Notes under the pieces: generated by a model
Databases searched by the model: none
The model's input: the letters and a program-made list of their open reading frames with translations, nothing else
Told to the model about the DNA's origin: nothing
Program-made: the position numbers and the translations under genes
In this document: piece by piece, positions 43,597 through 53,132 of the stretch
Layout: each line of letters starts with the position of its first letter
How positions within the stretch are numbered: position 1 is the first letter of the stretch
DNA from: Lysobacterales bacterium
Lineage (GTDB): Bacteria; Pseudomonadota; Gammaproteobacteria; Xanthomonadales; SZUA-5
Length of the DNA: 64,000 bases
Direction: 5' to 3'
NCBI GenBank assembly: GCA_022844165.1
Contig: JALHMH010000003.1
Coordinates: 1 to 64,000, forward strand

Positions 43597-44454
43597 TTAT
43601 TCGGCTGCTACTGTGAGCGTGAGCGTGTCTTCGTATCGCCCCGCAGCGCGCCGTTCCACCTCGCCGATCTGAATTTGCAGCTCGGCGCGCGACAGCGCAC
43701 CGCGACGATCCAACAACAGATTGGAGGCGCCGTTGATGCGGCGGCCATCGACGCTGAGCGCATAAGGAATGGTCCAGCCGCTGCGGTCGGGAATTCGCAG
43801 CTCGCCCCAGCGCTGTTCGATGCTGAGCTGAGCCGCGGCGTTGCCGCGGACCTCAACGGCCAGTCCATGAACGCTGCCGGTGCGCAATTCGCCCAGGTCG
43901 AAGTGGGTTTGCGTGCCGGCCAGGGGCGCACGCAATCCCGCCGCGACGATATCGACACTGAGAATGGCCGGCACCTGGACGGTCAGGTTCGTGTCCGCCT
44001 GTGCGAGCGGGCTAGCGATCAACGAGGCGCTATCGAACAAACGCCAGCGCAGGCGCAGGCGTGCCGGCCCCGCTTCGAAAGGCACGCCCTGAGCTGACCA
44101 TTGCAAGGTCGGCTGCAGCGTCGCGTTGCCTTGCGCGTCCGCGACCACCGGCAACAGCGCCAGCCCGCCACCCGGCACAAATCCGACCTCGGCACCATTG
44201 GGGCCAGTGCGGATGACTGCTGTTGAATCGGGATGGTCCAAAGGAGCGGCCTCCACGCCGAGCGACAGCGGTGGGCAACCCGTCATGCCGCTAATGCGCG
44301 CGCTCAACGTCTCTTGCAATCGCCCGCCTGCTGCAAGTTCAGCACCAAACCAGCTGGCAACCGGTTGATCTGCAGCGACTTGCAATCGCGGCTGACAAGT
44401 TGACGCGGTTTGCATGTTCAGCGCGGACAGCAGGGCGATCCATGCGGCATTCAT
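43597..44454 (-). CDS. Spore coat U-like tip protein of the pilus operon
   Basis: 285 residues. Signal peptide MNAAWIALLSALNMQTAST, two SCPU-like halves: amino part with G-C-P-P-L and A-V-I-R-T-G-P-N-G, carboxy part IPYALSVDGRRINGASNLLL and GRYEDTLTLTVAAE. Last gene of the operon; the usher stop overlaps its start (ATGA). The position matches CsuE-type adhesin subunits. A signature G-x-Y-x-D-T-L/V-T-V-T-V fits this family. Confidence 0.8.
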   Translation of the reverse strand: MNAAWIALLSALNMQTASTCQPRLQVAADQPVASWFGAELAAGGRLQETLSARISGMTGCPPLSLGVEAAPLDHPDSTAVIRTGPNGAEVGFVPGGGLALLPVVADAQGNATLQPTLQWSAQGVPFEAGPARLRLRWRLFDSASLIASPLAQADTNLTVQVPAILSVDIVAAGLRAPLAGTQTHFDLGELRTGSVHGLAVEVRGNAAAQLSIEQRWGELRIPDRSGWTIPYALSVDGRRINGASNLLLDRRGALSRAELQIQIGEVERRAAGRYEDTLTLTVAAE

Positions 44455-46844
44455 GGCGACAATGTTCCAAGGTCAATGGTGCCGCGCGCGTCCGCGGGTA
44501 TTTGCAGCAGGTGGCGGCGAACGGGCCGTGTTTGCAGCGTCAATTGCCAATCGCCTGCGATCAGTCCCTGCGCGCGCAATCGACCATCCCGCCCGACGAA
44601 TACCGGCATGGCGTCGCCGCCAGCCTGCGGTTGCAGCTGCCCGGCCACCATCGACAACGGCTCTCCGCTCGCATCGACGATTTGTAGCAAAAGCCCGATC
44701 GTCGGTCGACCACCGGCGGCGACCACAACGCCGCCCTTGTAACCAGGGCGAACCACCGGAAACAAATTGCCCGGATCGCGATCGGCAGGCAACTCAGGCA
44801 ACGACAGCGCCAGTGCCCGCGGCTCGTATGCGCGCAGGTTGGCCACCACCGCAGGCCCCGGCCCCAGACTGCTGGCGAGATAATCATCTTCCACCGGATT
44901 GACATAGACCGGCCCGGAGGCGCGCGAATCCCAGGGGTCGATGACGGCAAAACCACCCTGGACTTGTTCGGTCATCCCAAAGACGCCATCGGCGAATACC
45001 AGCGCTGTGCGGACTGCGAGCCGGGTATCGCGACTCGACGTTCCGTCCGGCGCCGACAATTGTGCGATCGCCAGATCGGCGCCAACGCGTTCGTGCCGCC
45101 AGCCGACGGCGCCATCACGAACTGCGCCGAGATCGCTGCGCGATTCGCCGAGGTTGGCGACGTATCCGCCGCGCTGGTTCTGCCGATTGAATTGCCATCG
45201 GGCACCATATCGCGAGAGCTCCGATTCTGCCTCGACTTGCAGCGCCTGCCGCGCCTCGTCGAACAACCAGTTGAAACTGACGTTGATTCGCCTGTCGACG
45301 GTGCCAGAAACATCCGCTTGCTCGATTCCGATCCGCAACCCCAGACCACGCCCGAAACGACTGGCCCACTGAGCGCTGAAAGCGTACTCGTTCGATGGAT
45401 CGCCTGACCATCGTGCGCGAGCACCAAGGGTCAACTGGTGGCGATCGCGTAGGGTCCGGCTGCTGCGCCACTGCGCTTGCAGCGTTCGGGCGCCTGGCGT
45501 TGAGGCACTCAGCAGCTCGGCGTAACCGGCCTGGCGCCATCCCAGCGCGCCCTCGTGTTGCCAACCCGGCATGGCGTCGGCACCATCGGTCAGACGCCAG
45601 CGCAGATCGGCGCGGCAGCCCTGCGCGTCGGCATGGGCACACGCCACAGCCGCGCCCGTCAGCCACCGTCCCCACGCCTGAGTCAGGCTGATCTCAAGGC
45701 TGTGCTGCTGAAGTTCTGGAATGCTTGCCACGCCAAGTCCCAATGTTGTGCGCGGACCCAGGCCGCGGCCGTAATCGGCAGCGAGTACCCAAGGCCGGAC
45801 GATCGCGTTGTCGAGCAATGCCGGCAAGGCCATCTGCCCGACGCTGATGCTCTGCCGCACGCGACCGGCATGGAGCAACGCGAGATCTACGAAAGCCTCA
45901 ATGAACCGACTCTGGGTGCGCCCCGCCGCATCCGTGATGCGCAGCTCAGCGGCATTCGGGCCGAACCCCAGCGGAAAATCGGAAAGCCGATAGCGCCCGG
46001 CCGGCAAGTCGTAACTCTGCACAATCCGCCCATTGACCAACACCTCCACCTGCGCCGGTTGTTGCAGTTCCAGCGGCGCATCGAGATTCGGCGCAAAACT
46101 TTCGTTTGGCGCAAGCTCGAACGAGGTACCCACACTCAACCCGCGCAAGGCAGGCAAAAAAAGCCCCCCTGCGCGCGCCTCCGACAGATCGCCCAGACGC
46201 CAGCGACGCAGTTCATCTGGGCGGTCGTAGACCAGGGAGCGAAGCCCCGGAAGGCAGCGCCCCTCAGTGCACAAACCATCGAACTCCAGGGTCTTGCCGA
46301 ACGCGCGTACCGCGCCATCGAAACCCAAACCGCGATCCTCAAAACGCCCGGCATCCTGCGAACTGCGACGTACGGCAGCACTGAGATTCAGATAGGCCGA
46401 GACCGCTGCGTCGCCAGCCACCGTCGTGGCCGCCTGGCGGGGACGCAACTGCAAACTTTGGACGCGCCTCAGGCTCGGTTCGATACTTGCGAAGACGAGC
46501 AGCATTCCTGGGTCGTAGCGCAGGGCGATGCCACATCGTTGCGCCAAGGCCAGCGGGTTCTCGTGTGGCGGCTGCAAACAGTCGAGCGCCGATTGCTCCA
46601 GCACATCGGCCAGGCGATCCCGCAGCTGGCTGAGATTGACGCCGATCAGCCGATGGCCCTTGACCTTGACCTCGACAGGATCGAGGCGTTGTCCATTCAA
46701 ATCCAGGTCCGCGGACAACGCTTGCTCCCGCTCCGCACGTTTCCCGAACACCTGTTCGCGCAAAGACTCGTTAGTCGTCTGCGCCGCGAGGCCGGTGCAA
46801 ACCGCCAGGAAAATGACAGCAACAAGCGTCTGGTTGAGGGACAT
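44451..46844 (-). CDS. Fimbrial usher (CsuD/PapC-like outer-membrane protein)
   Basis: 797 residues from ATG 46844 (MSLNQTLVAVIFLAVCTGLA, signal peptide); a TTG at 46880 overlaps the chaperone stop. Usual usher plan: amino-terminal periplasmic domain (LNGQRLDPVEVKVKGHRL), 24-stranded barrel with plug (YDLPAGRYRLSDFPLGFG, V-L-V-N-G-R-I-V-Q), and the two carboxy domains (YKGGVVVAAGGRPTIGLLL, G-R-D-G-R-L-R). Secretes and assembles pilus subunits delivered by the chaperone. Confidence 0.88.
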   Translation of the reverse strand: MSLNQTLVAVIFLAVCTGLAAQTTNESLREQVFGKRAEREQALSADLDLNGQRLDPVEVKVKGHRLIGVNLSQLRDRLADVLEQSALDCLQPPHENPLALAQRCGIALRYDPGMLLVFASIEPSLRRVQSLQLRPRQAATTVAGDAAVSAYLNLSAAVRRSSQDAGRFEDRGLGFDGAVRAFGKTLEFDGLCTEGRCLPGLRSLVYDRPDELRRWRLGDLSEARAGGLFLPALRGLSVGTSFELAPNESFAPNLDAPLELQQPAQVEVLVNGRIVQSYDLPAGRYRLSDFPLGFGPNAAELRITDAAGRTQSRFIEAFVDLALLHAGRVRQSISVGQMALPALLDNAIVRPWVLAADYGRGLGPRTTLGLGVASIPELQQHSLEISLTQAWGRWLTGAAVACAHADAQGCRADLRWRLTDGADAMPGWQHEGALGWRQAGYAELLSASTPGARTLQAQWRSSRTLRDRHQLTLGARARWSGDPSNEYAFSAQWASRFGRGLGLRIGIEQADVSGTVDRRINVSFNWLFDEARQALQVEAESELSRYGARWQFNRQNQRGGYVANLGESRSDLGAVRDGAVGWRHERVGADLAIAQLSAPDGTSSRDTRLAVRTALVFADGVFGMTEQVQGGFAVIDPWDSRASGPVYVNPVEDDYLASSLGPGPAVVANLRAYEPRALALSLPELPADRDPGNLFPVVRPGYKGGVVVAAGGRPTIGLLLQIVDASGEPLSMVAGQLQPQAGGDAMPVFVGRDGRLRAQGLIAGDWQLTLQTRPVRRHLLQIPADARGTIDLGTLSP

Positions 46845-46876
46845 GCCTGATCCTGGTCGGTGCTGCGCACCTCTGA

Positions 46877-47599
46877 TCAATCGCCCGGTGGCAACCGCAA
46901 TTCGATCGCCAGCGGTCCGCCATCGAGCGCTTCGCTCCAGGGGACCCTGAGCTCACGCTCGGCGCCTGCAAGAACATTCTTGCCATGCACTGCCTCGCGC
47001 TGCTCGGCGTTGAATTCGAGAACGCGCTCGCCAGCGCTGATAACGAACATTGGCGCTTGCACGATCGCATGCGCGTTGCCGTCGTTCTTCAAACGTACCA
47101 GCGCGTAGCGAGTGTCGGCGGCCTCTTCCCGGCTGATCTGTGCACTGACCCGCGCGTCGGGCTCCGCGGGCCGCACATACAATGCCGCAAGGTATTTGAC
47201 CATCAGGCGCAAGCCACTGCGCTCCGCGCCGTCGCCAAGATCGATGGGCAGTTGTTCGGCCATGAGCCGATAGGCGATTTCCGTTGCTGGCTGTTCGCTG
47301 CCGGTCCATTGCACACGCACGCTCTGCGTTTCGCCGGGCTGCAGAACAATTTGATCCGGATAGATGTTGAAGTCGTCCGGTGCTGCTGTCAGCACATCGC
47401 TGCCATCGATGGCCATGTTGCGACGATGCACGGACAACTCGATCGCTGCCGGCAAAGCGCCGCCGTTCTCGACCTTGAACGTTTGTACGGCCAGGCGGGA
47501 GGGCCCGAATTCCGCCTCAATCGGCGTGAGTTTGAACGCATGGGCCGGAAGAGCTGCCGCCAATACGACCAGGCTTAGGTAGCGGATGAGCGAAGTCAT
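46877..47599 (-). CDS. Periplasmic pilus chaperone (CsuC/PapD-like)
   Basis: 240 residues; GGAGGA before the ATG. Signal peptide MTSLIRYLSLVVLAAALPAHA, then two Ig-like domains: FGPSRLAVQTFKVENGGALP, IVLQPGETQSVRVQWTG and DTRYALVRLKNDGNAHAIV. Donor strands stabilise subunits until usher binding. The upstream continuation of the open frame is not coding. Confidence 0.88.
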   Translation of the reverse strand: MTSLIRYLSLVVLAAALPAHAFKLTPIEAEFGPSRLAVQTFKVENGGALPAAIELSVHRRNMAIDGSDVLTAAPDDFNIYPDQIVLQPGETQSVRVQWTGSEQPATEIAYRLMAEQLPIDLGDGAERSGLRLMVKYLAALYVRPAEPDARVSAQISREEAADTRYALVRLKNDGNAHAIVQAPMFVISAGERVLEFNAEQREAVHGKNVLAGAERELRVPWSEALDGGPLAIELRLPPGD

Positions 47600-47619
47600 A
47601 GAGTTCCTCCAAGAGCTGA

Positions 47620-47680
47620 GCCCGGCGTTGCCGGGCAAGGTTAGGATCGCTCGACGCGGCCGGCAATGGGCGCCGGCCGC
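47620..47680 (-). terminator. Two intergenic hairpins between pilin and chaperone genes
   Basis: Stem 1 GCGGCCGGC/GCCGGCCGC (47656-47664, 47672-47680, 7-nt loop) follows the pilin stop by 14 bp. Stem 2 GCCCGGC/GCCGGGC (47620-47636). No T-runs; they probably protect or partly stop the pilin message, giving pilin excess. Confidence 0.6.
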
Positions 47681-47694
47681 ATCATTCGTGGTCA

Positions 47695-48162
47695 TCAGCT
47701 GGCAGCGATGGTGACCGTTACGGTGTCGCTGTAGCTGCCGGCCGGCAATTGGTCCTGACCGTCGACATTCACCGTCAACTCGTAGGCAGCGTTCCACTGC
47801 GGATCGGGGCGCGGGAGCAATGCGTCTGCGGCGAGGCTGTGGTTGCCGATCGAATCGTAGTTGATGCGATACGCGCTCTCTGCATCGCGTGGTCCAATCA
47901 TCTTGCCGCCGCGGTCGCTGGTGAAACTGACCGAGTAGCCATCCGGATCGTTGCAGGTTTCCGTGACCTTGCCGACCGCACGGTTGGTTTCGCCGGTCAC
48001 CAGATCCAGGTTGGTGCCGTAGTCGACAACACCAATCTCGCACAGGTCGCCGACGGTGCCTTTGATGATGATCTGACCGCTGGTCGAGCTGGCTGCGAAT
48101 GCCGAGTTGCCGAACGCCAGTGCGGCGACCAAAGCGGAAGCGGAGAGAAGACGTGTGTTCAT
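47695..48162 (-). CDS. Major pilin, spore coat U (CsuA/B-like)
   Basis: 155 residues; AAGGAG before ATG 48162. Signal peptide MNTRLLSASALVAALAFGNSAFA. SCPU domain: IIIKGTVGDLCEIG, VTETCNDPDGYSVSFTSD with the conserved Cys pair, AYELTVNVDGQDQLPAGSYS and DTVTVTIAAS. First gene of the pilus operon; precursor of the shaft subunit. The AT-rich 48240-48290 region upstream may hold the promoter. Confidence 0.85.
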   Translation of the reverse strand: MNTRLLSASALVAALAFGNSAFAASSTSGQIIIKGTVGDLCEIGVVDYGTNLDLVTGETNRAVGKVTETCNDPDGYSVSFTSDRGGKMIGPRDAESAYRINYDSIGNHSLAADALLPRPDPQWNAAYELTVNVDGQDQLPAGSYSDTVTVTIAAS

Positions 48163-48396
48163 GGTAAAGCTCCTTAGTGAGGTTGTTTGGGCCCCGGTGG
48201 ATCCGGGCACGGACCTCTTATCAAATCGCGTGCCAACCTTCTGACATCGCATAAAATATTGATATATAAGCACTTTTTTCGAAAATCCTCGAACCGCCTT
48301 CTCCCGAAAACGCCGCAGTCATTGCAAAATGCAAAACGCGCGACGCAGATTGCGAAGCGGCGATACACTGGTTACCCCAACGCGCAGGAGACCGCT

Positions 48397-49518
48397 ATGT
48401 CGATGGATCGCCGCTCATTTCTTTGGACCAGCGCTGCGCTCGCCGCGATGGCGTCCAGCCGCGCCGAGGCGGCCATGGGCAAGGGCCTGGCCGAACACGC
48501 GCAGCGGGCGGATGGCTCGTATGCCGTTGTGGATCTGAAAAAGCCGGTGATCACGCTCGGTGTGGTGCAGTCGCGAATCAAAGCGATCGATGCGGCGAAG
48601 AATCGGCATGCCAAAGAAATGCGCGCCAATCTCGATCACATGTTGAGCTTGATCGACGCCGCGTTCTATTACGGTGCGCCACCCGATGTGCTGTTCTTCC
48701 ACGAATTCCCGCTGTCCGGCTGGAAGAAATGGACTCGCGAGGAAATTCTGCGTTTTGCGATCGAAATTCCAGGGCCGCAGACCGAGGAGATCGCGAAGAA
48801 AGCCAAACAATATGGTTGTTACATCGTATTCGGCGCCTACGCCCAGGACGCCGCCTGGAAGAACCATGTGCTGAGCATCACCACGATCATCGGGCCCGAT
48901 GGCAATATCGTCGACAAACACTGGAAAGCGCGCAACATCAAGGGTGTGTTCCCAGGCTTCGAACTGTTCACGACCACGATTTACGATGTGCTCGATCAGT
49001 ACATCGAAATGTATGGCGTCGATGCGGTGATCCCGGTCACGCGCACGCCGCTCGGGAACTTTGCAACCAGTTCCGTGCAGCGCGAACCGGAGCTGTTCCG
49101 GGCGATGGCGCTCAAGGGCGCAGAGATCATGTTGCGCACGGCATCGGGCGGATTCACGCCGCTCGATATCCAGGCCACGAGCCTCTACAACGATGTGTAC
49201 ACGGCCATCGTCAACAACGCCGCCTCACCCGGCAACTGGCCGTTTTTCGAAGATTCCGGCAGCGGTGGCACGGCGGTGTATGGGCCAGACAGCAAGGCCA
49301 TCGCGGAAGCGAACGGCAAGCTGGAGCAGCTGGTGACAGCGCGTATCCCGATGGCCGAGTTTCGCGCCCGCCACCGCCAGCCGATCGTGCACTGGGAGAT
49401 GTTTGCGCCGGTGTTCGCCGGCTATCGAAGCAAGTACGGGCCAAATTTGTTTAGTGACTACCAACCGACGGATTTGCTCGATGCCGCACGTCATCTTAAA
49501 GATAAATCGCGCTGGTAA
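48397..49518 (+). CDS. Tat-exported nitrilase-superfamily protein with Ser in place of catalytic Cys
   Basis: 373 residues; AGGAG before the ATG. Twin-arginine leader D-R-R-S-F-L, hydrophobic stretch, A-E-A cut site near 26. Carbon-nitrogen hydrolase fold: E103 (VLFFHEFPLSG), K in D-K-H-W-K-A-R (about 174-177), and A-T-S-S-V-Q-R-E-P-E-L-F-R where the nucleophile region I-C-Y-D-x-x-F-P-E should be. The Cys aligns with S225, so amidase or nitrilase activity may be absent or altered. GAEIMLR follows as expected. Periplasmic. No partner gene. Confidence 0.78.
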   Translation: MSMDRRSFLWTSAALAAMASSRAEAAMGKGLAEHAQRADGSYAVVDLKKPVITLGVVQSRIKAIDAAKNRHAKEMRANLDHMLSLIDAAFYYGAPPDVLFFHEFPLSGWKKWTREEILRFAIEIPGPQTEEIAKKAKQYGCYIVFGAYAQDAAWKNHVLSITTIIGPDGNIVDKHWKARNIKGVFPGFELFTTTIYDVLDQYIEMYGVDAVIPVTRTPLGNFATSSVQREPELFRAMALKGAEIMLRTASGGFTPLDIQATSLYNDVYTAIVNNAASPGNWPFFEDSGSGGTAVYGPDSKAIAEANGKLEQLVTARIPMAEFRARHRQPIVHWEMFAPVFAGYRSKYGPNLFSDYQPTDLLDAARHLKDKSRW

Positions 49519-49575
49519 GCTGGCACCCGCATTTGCGCCAGCGCGTTTGTCGAGCCTGAAAACAGAGAGAAACCC

Positions 49576-52395
49576 ATGCGTCCCATCTGGCCATTGATTG
49601 CGGTGTTTTCTGCGCCCTTGTTGGCATCGGCGCAGTCACTGGAAACCGACCGCGCGATCGCCGAAATGCTGCGCGAAAAAACCTCGCGATCGAGCGCAGA
49701 TCTGGTGCAAACCACTGACCCGGACGGCGGCGTGTCGCTCAATCTGGGGCCCGGGTTCAAACACGTTTATCTGGCGCGGCTGGATCAAAACGGACTGCAG
49801 GCCAGTTGTGTCGCCAGTGTGCCGGAGGCCAACCAGTTTTTTGGCCGCAATCTGGAGACCGGCAAGAAGCTGCCGCGGTATCTGCCGCCGGCGCCGACGG
49901 CCGATGCCCAAGCCGCGCAATTGCACGGTCTGACGCTCGAGCAATATCAGTTTTACTGGAACTTGATCGAGCAGGCCAAGGTCGACAAGGCGGCCAAAGC
50001 CGTGAGCATTTCGATCCAGAACAACGATGGCCCCGGCGAGGGATTCAACGACAACACGCTCGTTTCGCCTGAGGGTGGAAACAACGGCGCAACGCGCGGT
50101 CAGCAGCGACTGAACGTGTTCGACGAGGCCGCGTCGATCTGGGAGGCGTTTTTGGATAGCAACGTGCCGATTGTGGTCGCTGCCACTTTCGATTCCTTTC
50201 CGGGTCAATGTGGTCCGGGTGGCGGGGTGCTTGGTTTTGCTGGCGCCACCACATTGCACCGCGATTTCCCGAACGCCGAGGTGCCTGGTACATGGTATTT
50301 CCAGGCGCTGGCCAACAAAATGCGACGCAGCGATAACAGTGCGGCACAGCCCGATATCGTGTCGGCATTCAATAGTGATATCGACACCGGATGTCTGGGC
50401 GGTGGGTCGCGGTTCTATTACGGGCTGGACAACGCAACGCCGGCCAATCGCATCAATCTGCTGGTCACCGTGCTGCACGAAATCGGCCACGGTGTCGGCT
50501 CAGCGAGCGCAACCGACGAAAGCACCGGCGCATTCCCTGGCAGTCCACCGTTCCCGGATATTTGGGCGCGCTTTCAGTTCGACACAGACGCCAATCAGTT
50601 GTGGGCCGCGATGACGCCCGGCCAGCGTGTCACGTCAGCAATCAACAGCAACGATTTGGTGTGGAACGGCCCGAGCACCCGAATCGCTTCGGGATTCTTG
50701 GTGGCCGGGCGTGAAGCCGATGGCAGCGTTCAGCTGTTCACCCCGAATCCGGTGCAACCCGGATCGTCGGTCTCGCACTGGAATGACGTAGCGTCGCCGA
50801 ATCTGCTGATGGAACCCGCCATCAACCCGGGCCTGCCGCTGACGCTGGATTTAACGCGCCAACAGATGCGCGACATCGGCTGGTTCCGCGATACCAATAC
50901 TGCCGACAGCACACGCGACAGCATCACCGGCGTTACACCAACCAATGGCACCAGTGTGACGCCGGGTAGCAACGTCAACATCAGCTGGACGAATGTCGGT
51001 GGCTTCAATCGCAACGTGACCATCGAGTTGTCCACGGATGCCGGACTGACGTTCCCCACGACCATCGCCAGCAATGTGGCGAACAGCGGATCGCGCAGCT
51101 GGATCGTTCCCAGCAGCCCCACGGCGACGGCACGAATTCGCGTCCGCGAGCACGATTTTGCTGCTCCATCGGGCGTTTCCAGCGAGAATTTCACCATCGG
51201 CACCGCCAACAGTGCGCCGACATTCACGCCGGGCAGCGCCATTACGCGCGTGCAGGGAAGTGCACCTGGCGCAGCGGTCACGATCGGCACGATCACTGAT
51301 CCGGAATCGTCGGTTGGCAGTTTGACCGTGACGGCCGTGTCTGGCGGCACGGCGAGCGGTTTGACGGTGACGAACATCAATAACCCGGGATCGGGCTCGG
51401 TCAGCGCCAATATCGCCGCGTCCTGCACGGCCGGTCCTGGCACACAGCGATTTCGGGTTTCGGATGGATCGTTGAACGACGAGGGCGACTTACAGGTCAA
51501 CATCACGTCGAACCCGCTGCCAACGTTGAGCTATAGCAACCAGACGGTCAACGGTGGTTCACCGCTGAACGTCAATCCCACGATGGGGCCGAGCGACAAC
51601 GGCAGTGTCGCGTCAGTTGCGGTGCAAAGCGTTGGCACCTACACCGGCACGATCAGTGTGAACGCGGCGGGCGTGATTGCGTTGAGCAACACCGCGCCGG
51701 TGGGGGCGCACACCATCACCATCCGCGCAACAGACAACTGCGGCGCCATTCGCAACGCGAGTTTTACGCTCACCGTGAATAACACCGCACCCAATTTCGT
51801 CCCTGCTGGCAGCATCACACGACAGGAAGGCAGCCCGGCTGGCCCAGCGGTGGTGATTGGGGCCGTCAGCGATCCGCAGCAAAGTGCCGGTTCCTTGCTG
51901 GTCAGCGCGGTCGCCGGTGGCACGGCGACCAACATCAATGTCGGTGCGATCGTCAACAATGCAGGTGCCATCAGTGCGCCGCTCGCAGCGGCGTGCGGCG
52001 CCGCTGTTGGTGTCCGCACCCAGCGTTTCCAGGTCTCCGATGGCAACTTGGCGAATACTGGGGACCTTGCCCTGAATGTCCTCGCCAATGAAGCGCCGAT
52101 TCTTTCGGCCTGGCCGAATGCACAGGTTGCGAATGGCGGCAGCGCCAATGTAACCCCCGCAGCCGCCCCAACCGACAATGGCTCGATTGTCTCAGCGACA
52201 GCATCGGCCAACCCAGGTTCGTTTACTGGAACGCTGAACGTCAATCCCAGCAGCGGCGTTGTGGGTGTGGTCAACGCCGGACCCGATGGCGTTTATGTCG
52301 TGACGGTGCAAGTCACCGACAACTGCGGATCGGCCAACACCACCAGTTTCAATCTCACTGTGGGCGACGGCGTGTTCGCCAACGGCTTCGAATAG
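49576..52395 (+). CDS. Secreted HEXXH metalloprotease-like protein, GFE terminus
   Basis: 939 residues. Signal peptide MRPIWPLIAVFSAPLLASA. A region FDEAASIWEAFLDSNVPIVV and HEIGHGVGSAS is zinc-peptidase-like, in the style of secreted PA-domain proteases; no third His follows at the metzincin position, so the third ligand is unknown. Residues about 450-930 are Ig/cadherin-like repeats of about 100 residues: I-T-R-x-Q/E-G-S, G-x-I/V-T/S-D-P, L-x-V. Ends VGDGVFANGFE. Extracellular protease is inferred, not shown. Confidence 0.72.
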   Translation: MRPIWPLIAVFSAPLLASAQSLETDRAIAEMLREKTSRSSADLVQTTDPDGGVSLNLGPGFKHVYLARLDQNGLQASCVASVPEANQFFGRNLETGKKLPRYLPPAPTADAQAAQLHGLTLEQYQFYWNLIEQAKVDKAAKAVSISIQNNDGPGEGFNDNTLVSPEGGNNGATRGQQRLNVFDEAASIWEAFLDSNVPIVVAATFDSFPGQCGPGGGVLGFAGATTLHRDFPNAEVPGTWYFQALANKMRRSDNSAAQPDIVSAFNSDIDTGCLGGGSRFYYGLDNATPANRINLLVTVLHEIGHGVGSASATDESTGAFPGSPPFPDIWARFQFDTDANQLWAAMTPGQRVTSAINSNDLVWNGPSTRIASGFLVAGREADGSVQLFTPNPVQPGSSVSHWNDVASPNLLMEPAINPGLPLTLDLTRQQMRDIGWFRDTNTADSTRDSITGVTPTNGTSVTPGSNVNISWTNVGGFNRNVTIELSTDAGLTFPTTIASNVANSGSRSWIVPSSPTATARIRVREHDFAAPSGVSSENFTIGTANSAPTFTPGSAITRVQGSAPGAAVTIGTITDPESSVGSLTVTAVSGGTASGLTVTNINNPGSGSVSANIAASCTAGPGTQRFRVSDGSLNDEGDLQVNITSNPLPTLSYSNQTVNGGSPLNVNPTMGPSDNGSVASVAVQSVGTYTGTISVNAAGVIALSNTAPVGAHTITIRATDNCGAIRNASFTLTVNNTAPNFVPAGSITRQEGSPAGPAVVIGAVSDPQQSAGSLLVSAVAGGTATNINVGAIVNNAGAISAPLAAACGAAVGVRTQRFQVSDGNLANTGDLALNVLANEAPILSAWPNAQVANGGSANVTPAAAPTDNGSIVSATASANPGSFTGTLNVNPSSGVVGVVNAGPDGVYVVTVQVTDNCGSANTTSFNLTVGDGVFANGFE

Positions 52396-52406
52396 GGTCA
52401 CTGAAC

Positions 52407-52997
52407 ATGCAAACTCGGATTGTCGTGCTGCTGTTGGCGGCCCATGCTGGGAACGCGGCCTCGAACGATGGTTGGCGCGGAATCGCGCACGATGATCACG
52501 AGCCGATGATCGATTTCGCCGTGCCTCGGGCGAAAGCACTGCTGGATCGCCTCGCGCCGGACGCGTACGGCCTTGAGGAGGTGCCGAGTGTGCGGGCCAT
52601 ACTGGATGCGCCGAGCGATCAAAAAGGGCATCAAGCTATCCTCGGTCAATGGCGCTGCGCATCCACGCAAATCGATCCCAATGGTGTGTTCGCCTACCCG
52701 CCATTCAAGTGCGAGATCGCGTTCACCGAGGACGGGACACTGACGTTTCGCAAGACCAGCGGCTCGCAGCGGCGCAATGGGCAACTTTGGCCGGCGGATG
52801 GTGGCTTGGTCCTGCTGGGCGGTTCCTCGGTCAACGACGATCCGTATCGAAGCTACAGCGCTACCTACGAATACGCCGATGGCGAAGATGCGGAAGTCGA
52901 TACCGTGGGACTGCTGCAAACGCTCCGCGACGGTCGCATGCGCATGATCCTCGATGCCGACGAAGAACGTGTAGAGCTGTACACGTTGACCCGCTGA
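52407..52997 (+). CDS. DUF4893-like secreted protein
   Basis: 196 residues. Leader MQTRIVVLLLAAHAGNAA. Core A-I-L-G-Q-W-R-C-A-S-T, PFKCEIAF, TGSQRRNGQLW-type (SGSQRRNGQLWP), GLVLLGGSSV is the DUF4893 pattern, role unknown. 11 bp after the preceding gene, so probably co-transcribed. Confidence 0.75.
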   Translation: MQTRIVVLLLAAHAGNAASNDGWRGIAHDDHEPMIDFAVPRAKALLDRLAPDAYGLEEVPSVRAILDAPSDQKGHQAILGQWRCASTQIDPNGVFAYPPFKCEIAFTEDGTLTFRKTSGSQRRNGQLWPADGGLVLLGGSSVNDDPYRSYSATYEYADGEDAEVDTVGLLQTLRDGRMRMILDADEERVELYTLTR

Positions 52998-53132
52998 CGC
53001 ATCTGTCGATCGCCGTTACGCACTGGTGAACCGCCGCCGCTTTCGATGGCAGGCCTTGGCCGCGAGACATCAAAAACGGAACTTGCGCACGGAATCACCG
53101 TCTGATGGTGCGTTGTCATCAGAGCACTTCCG

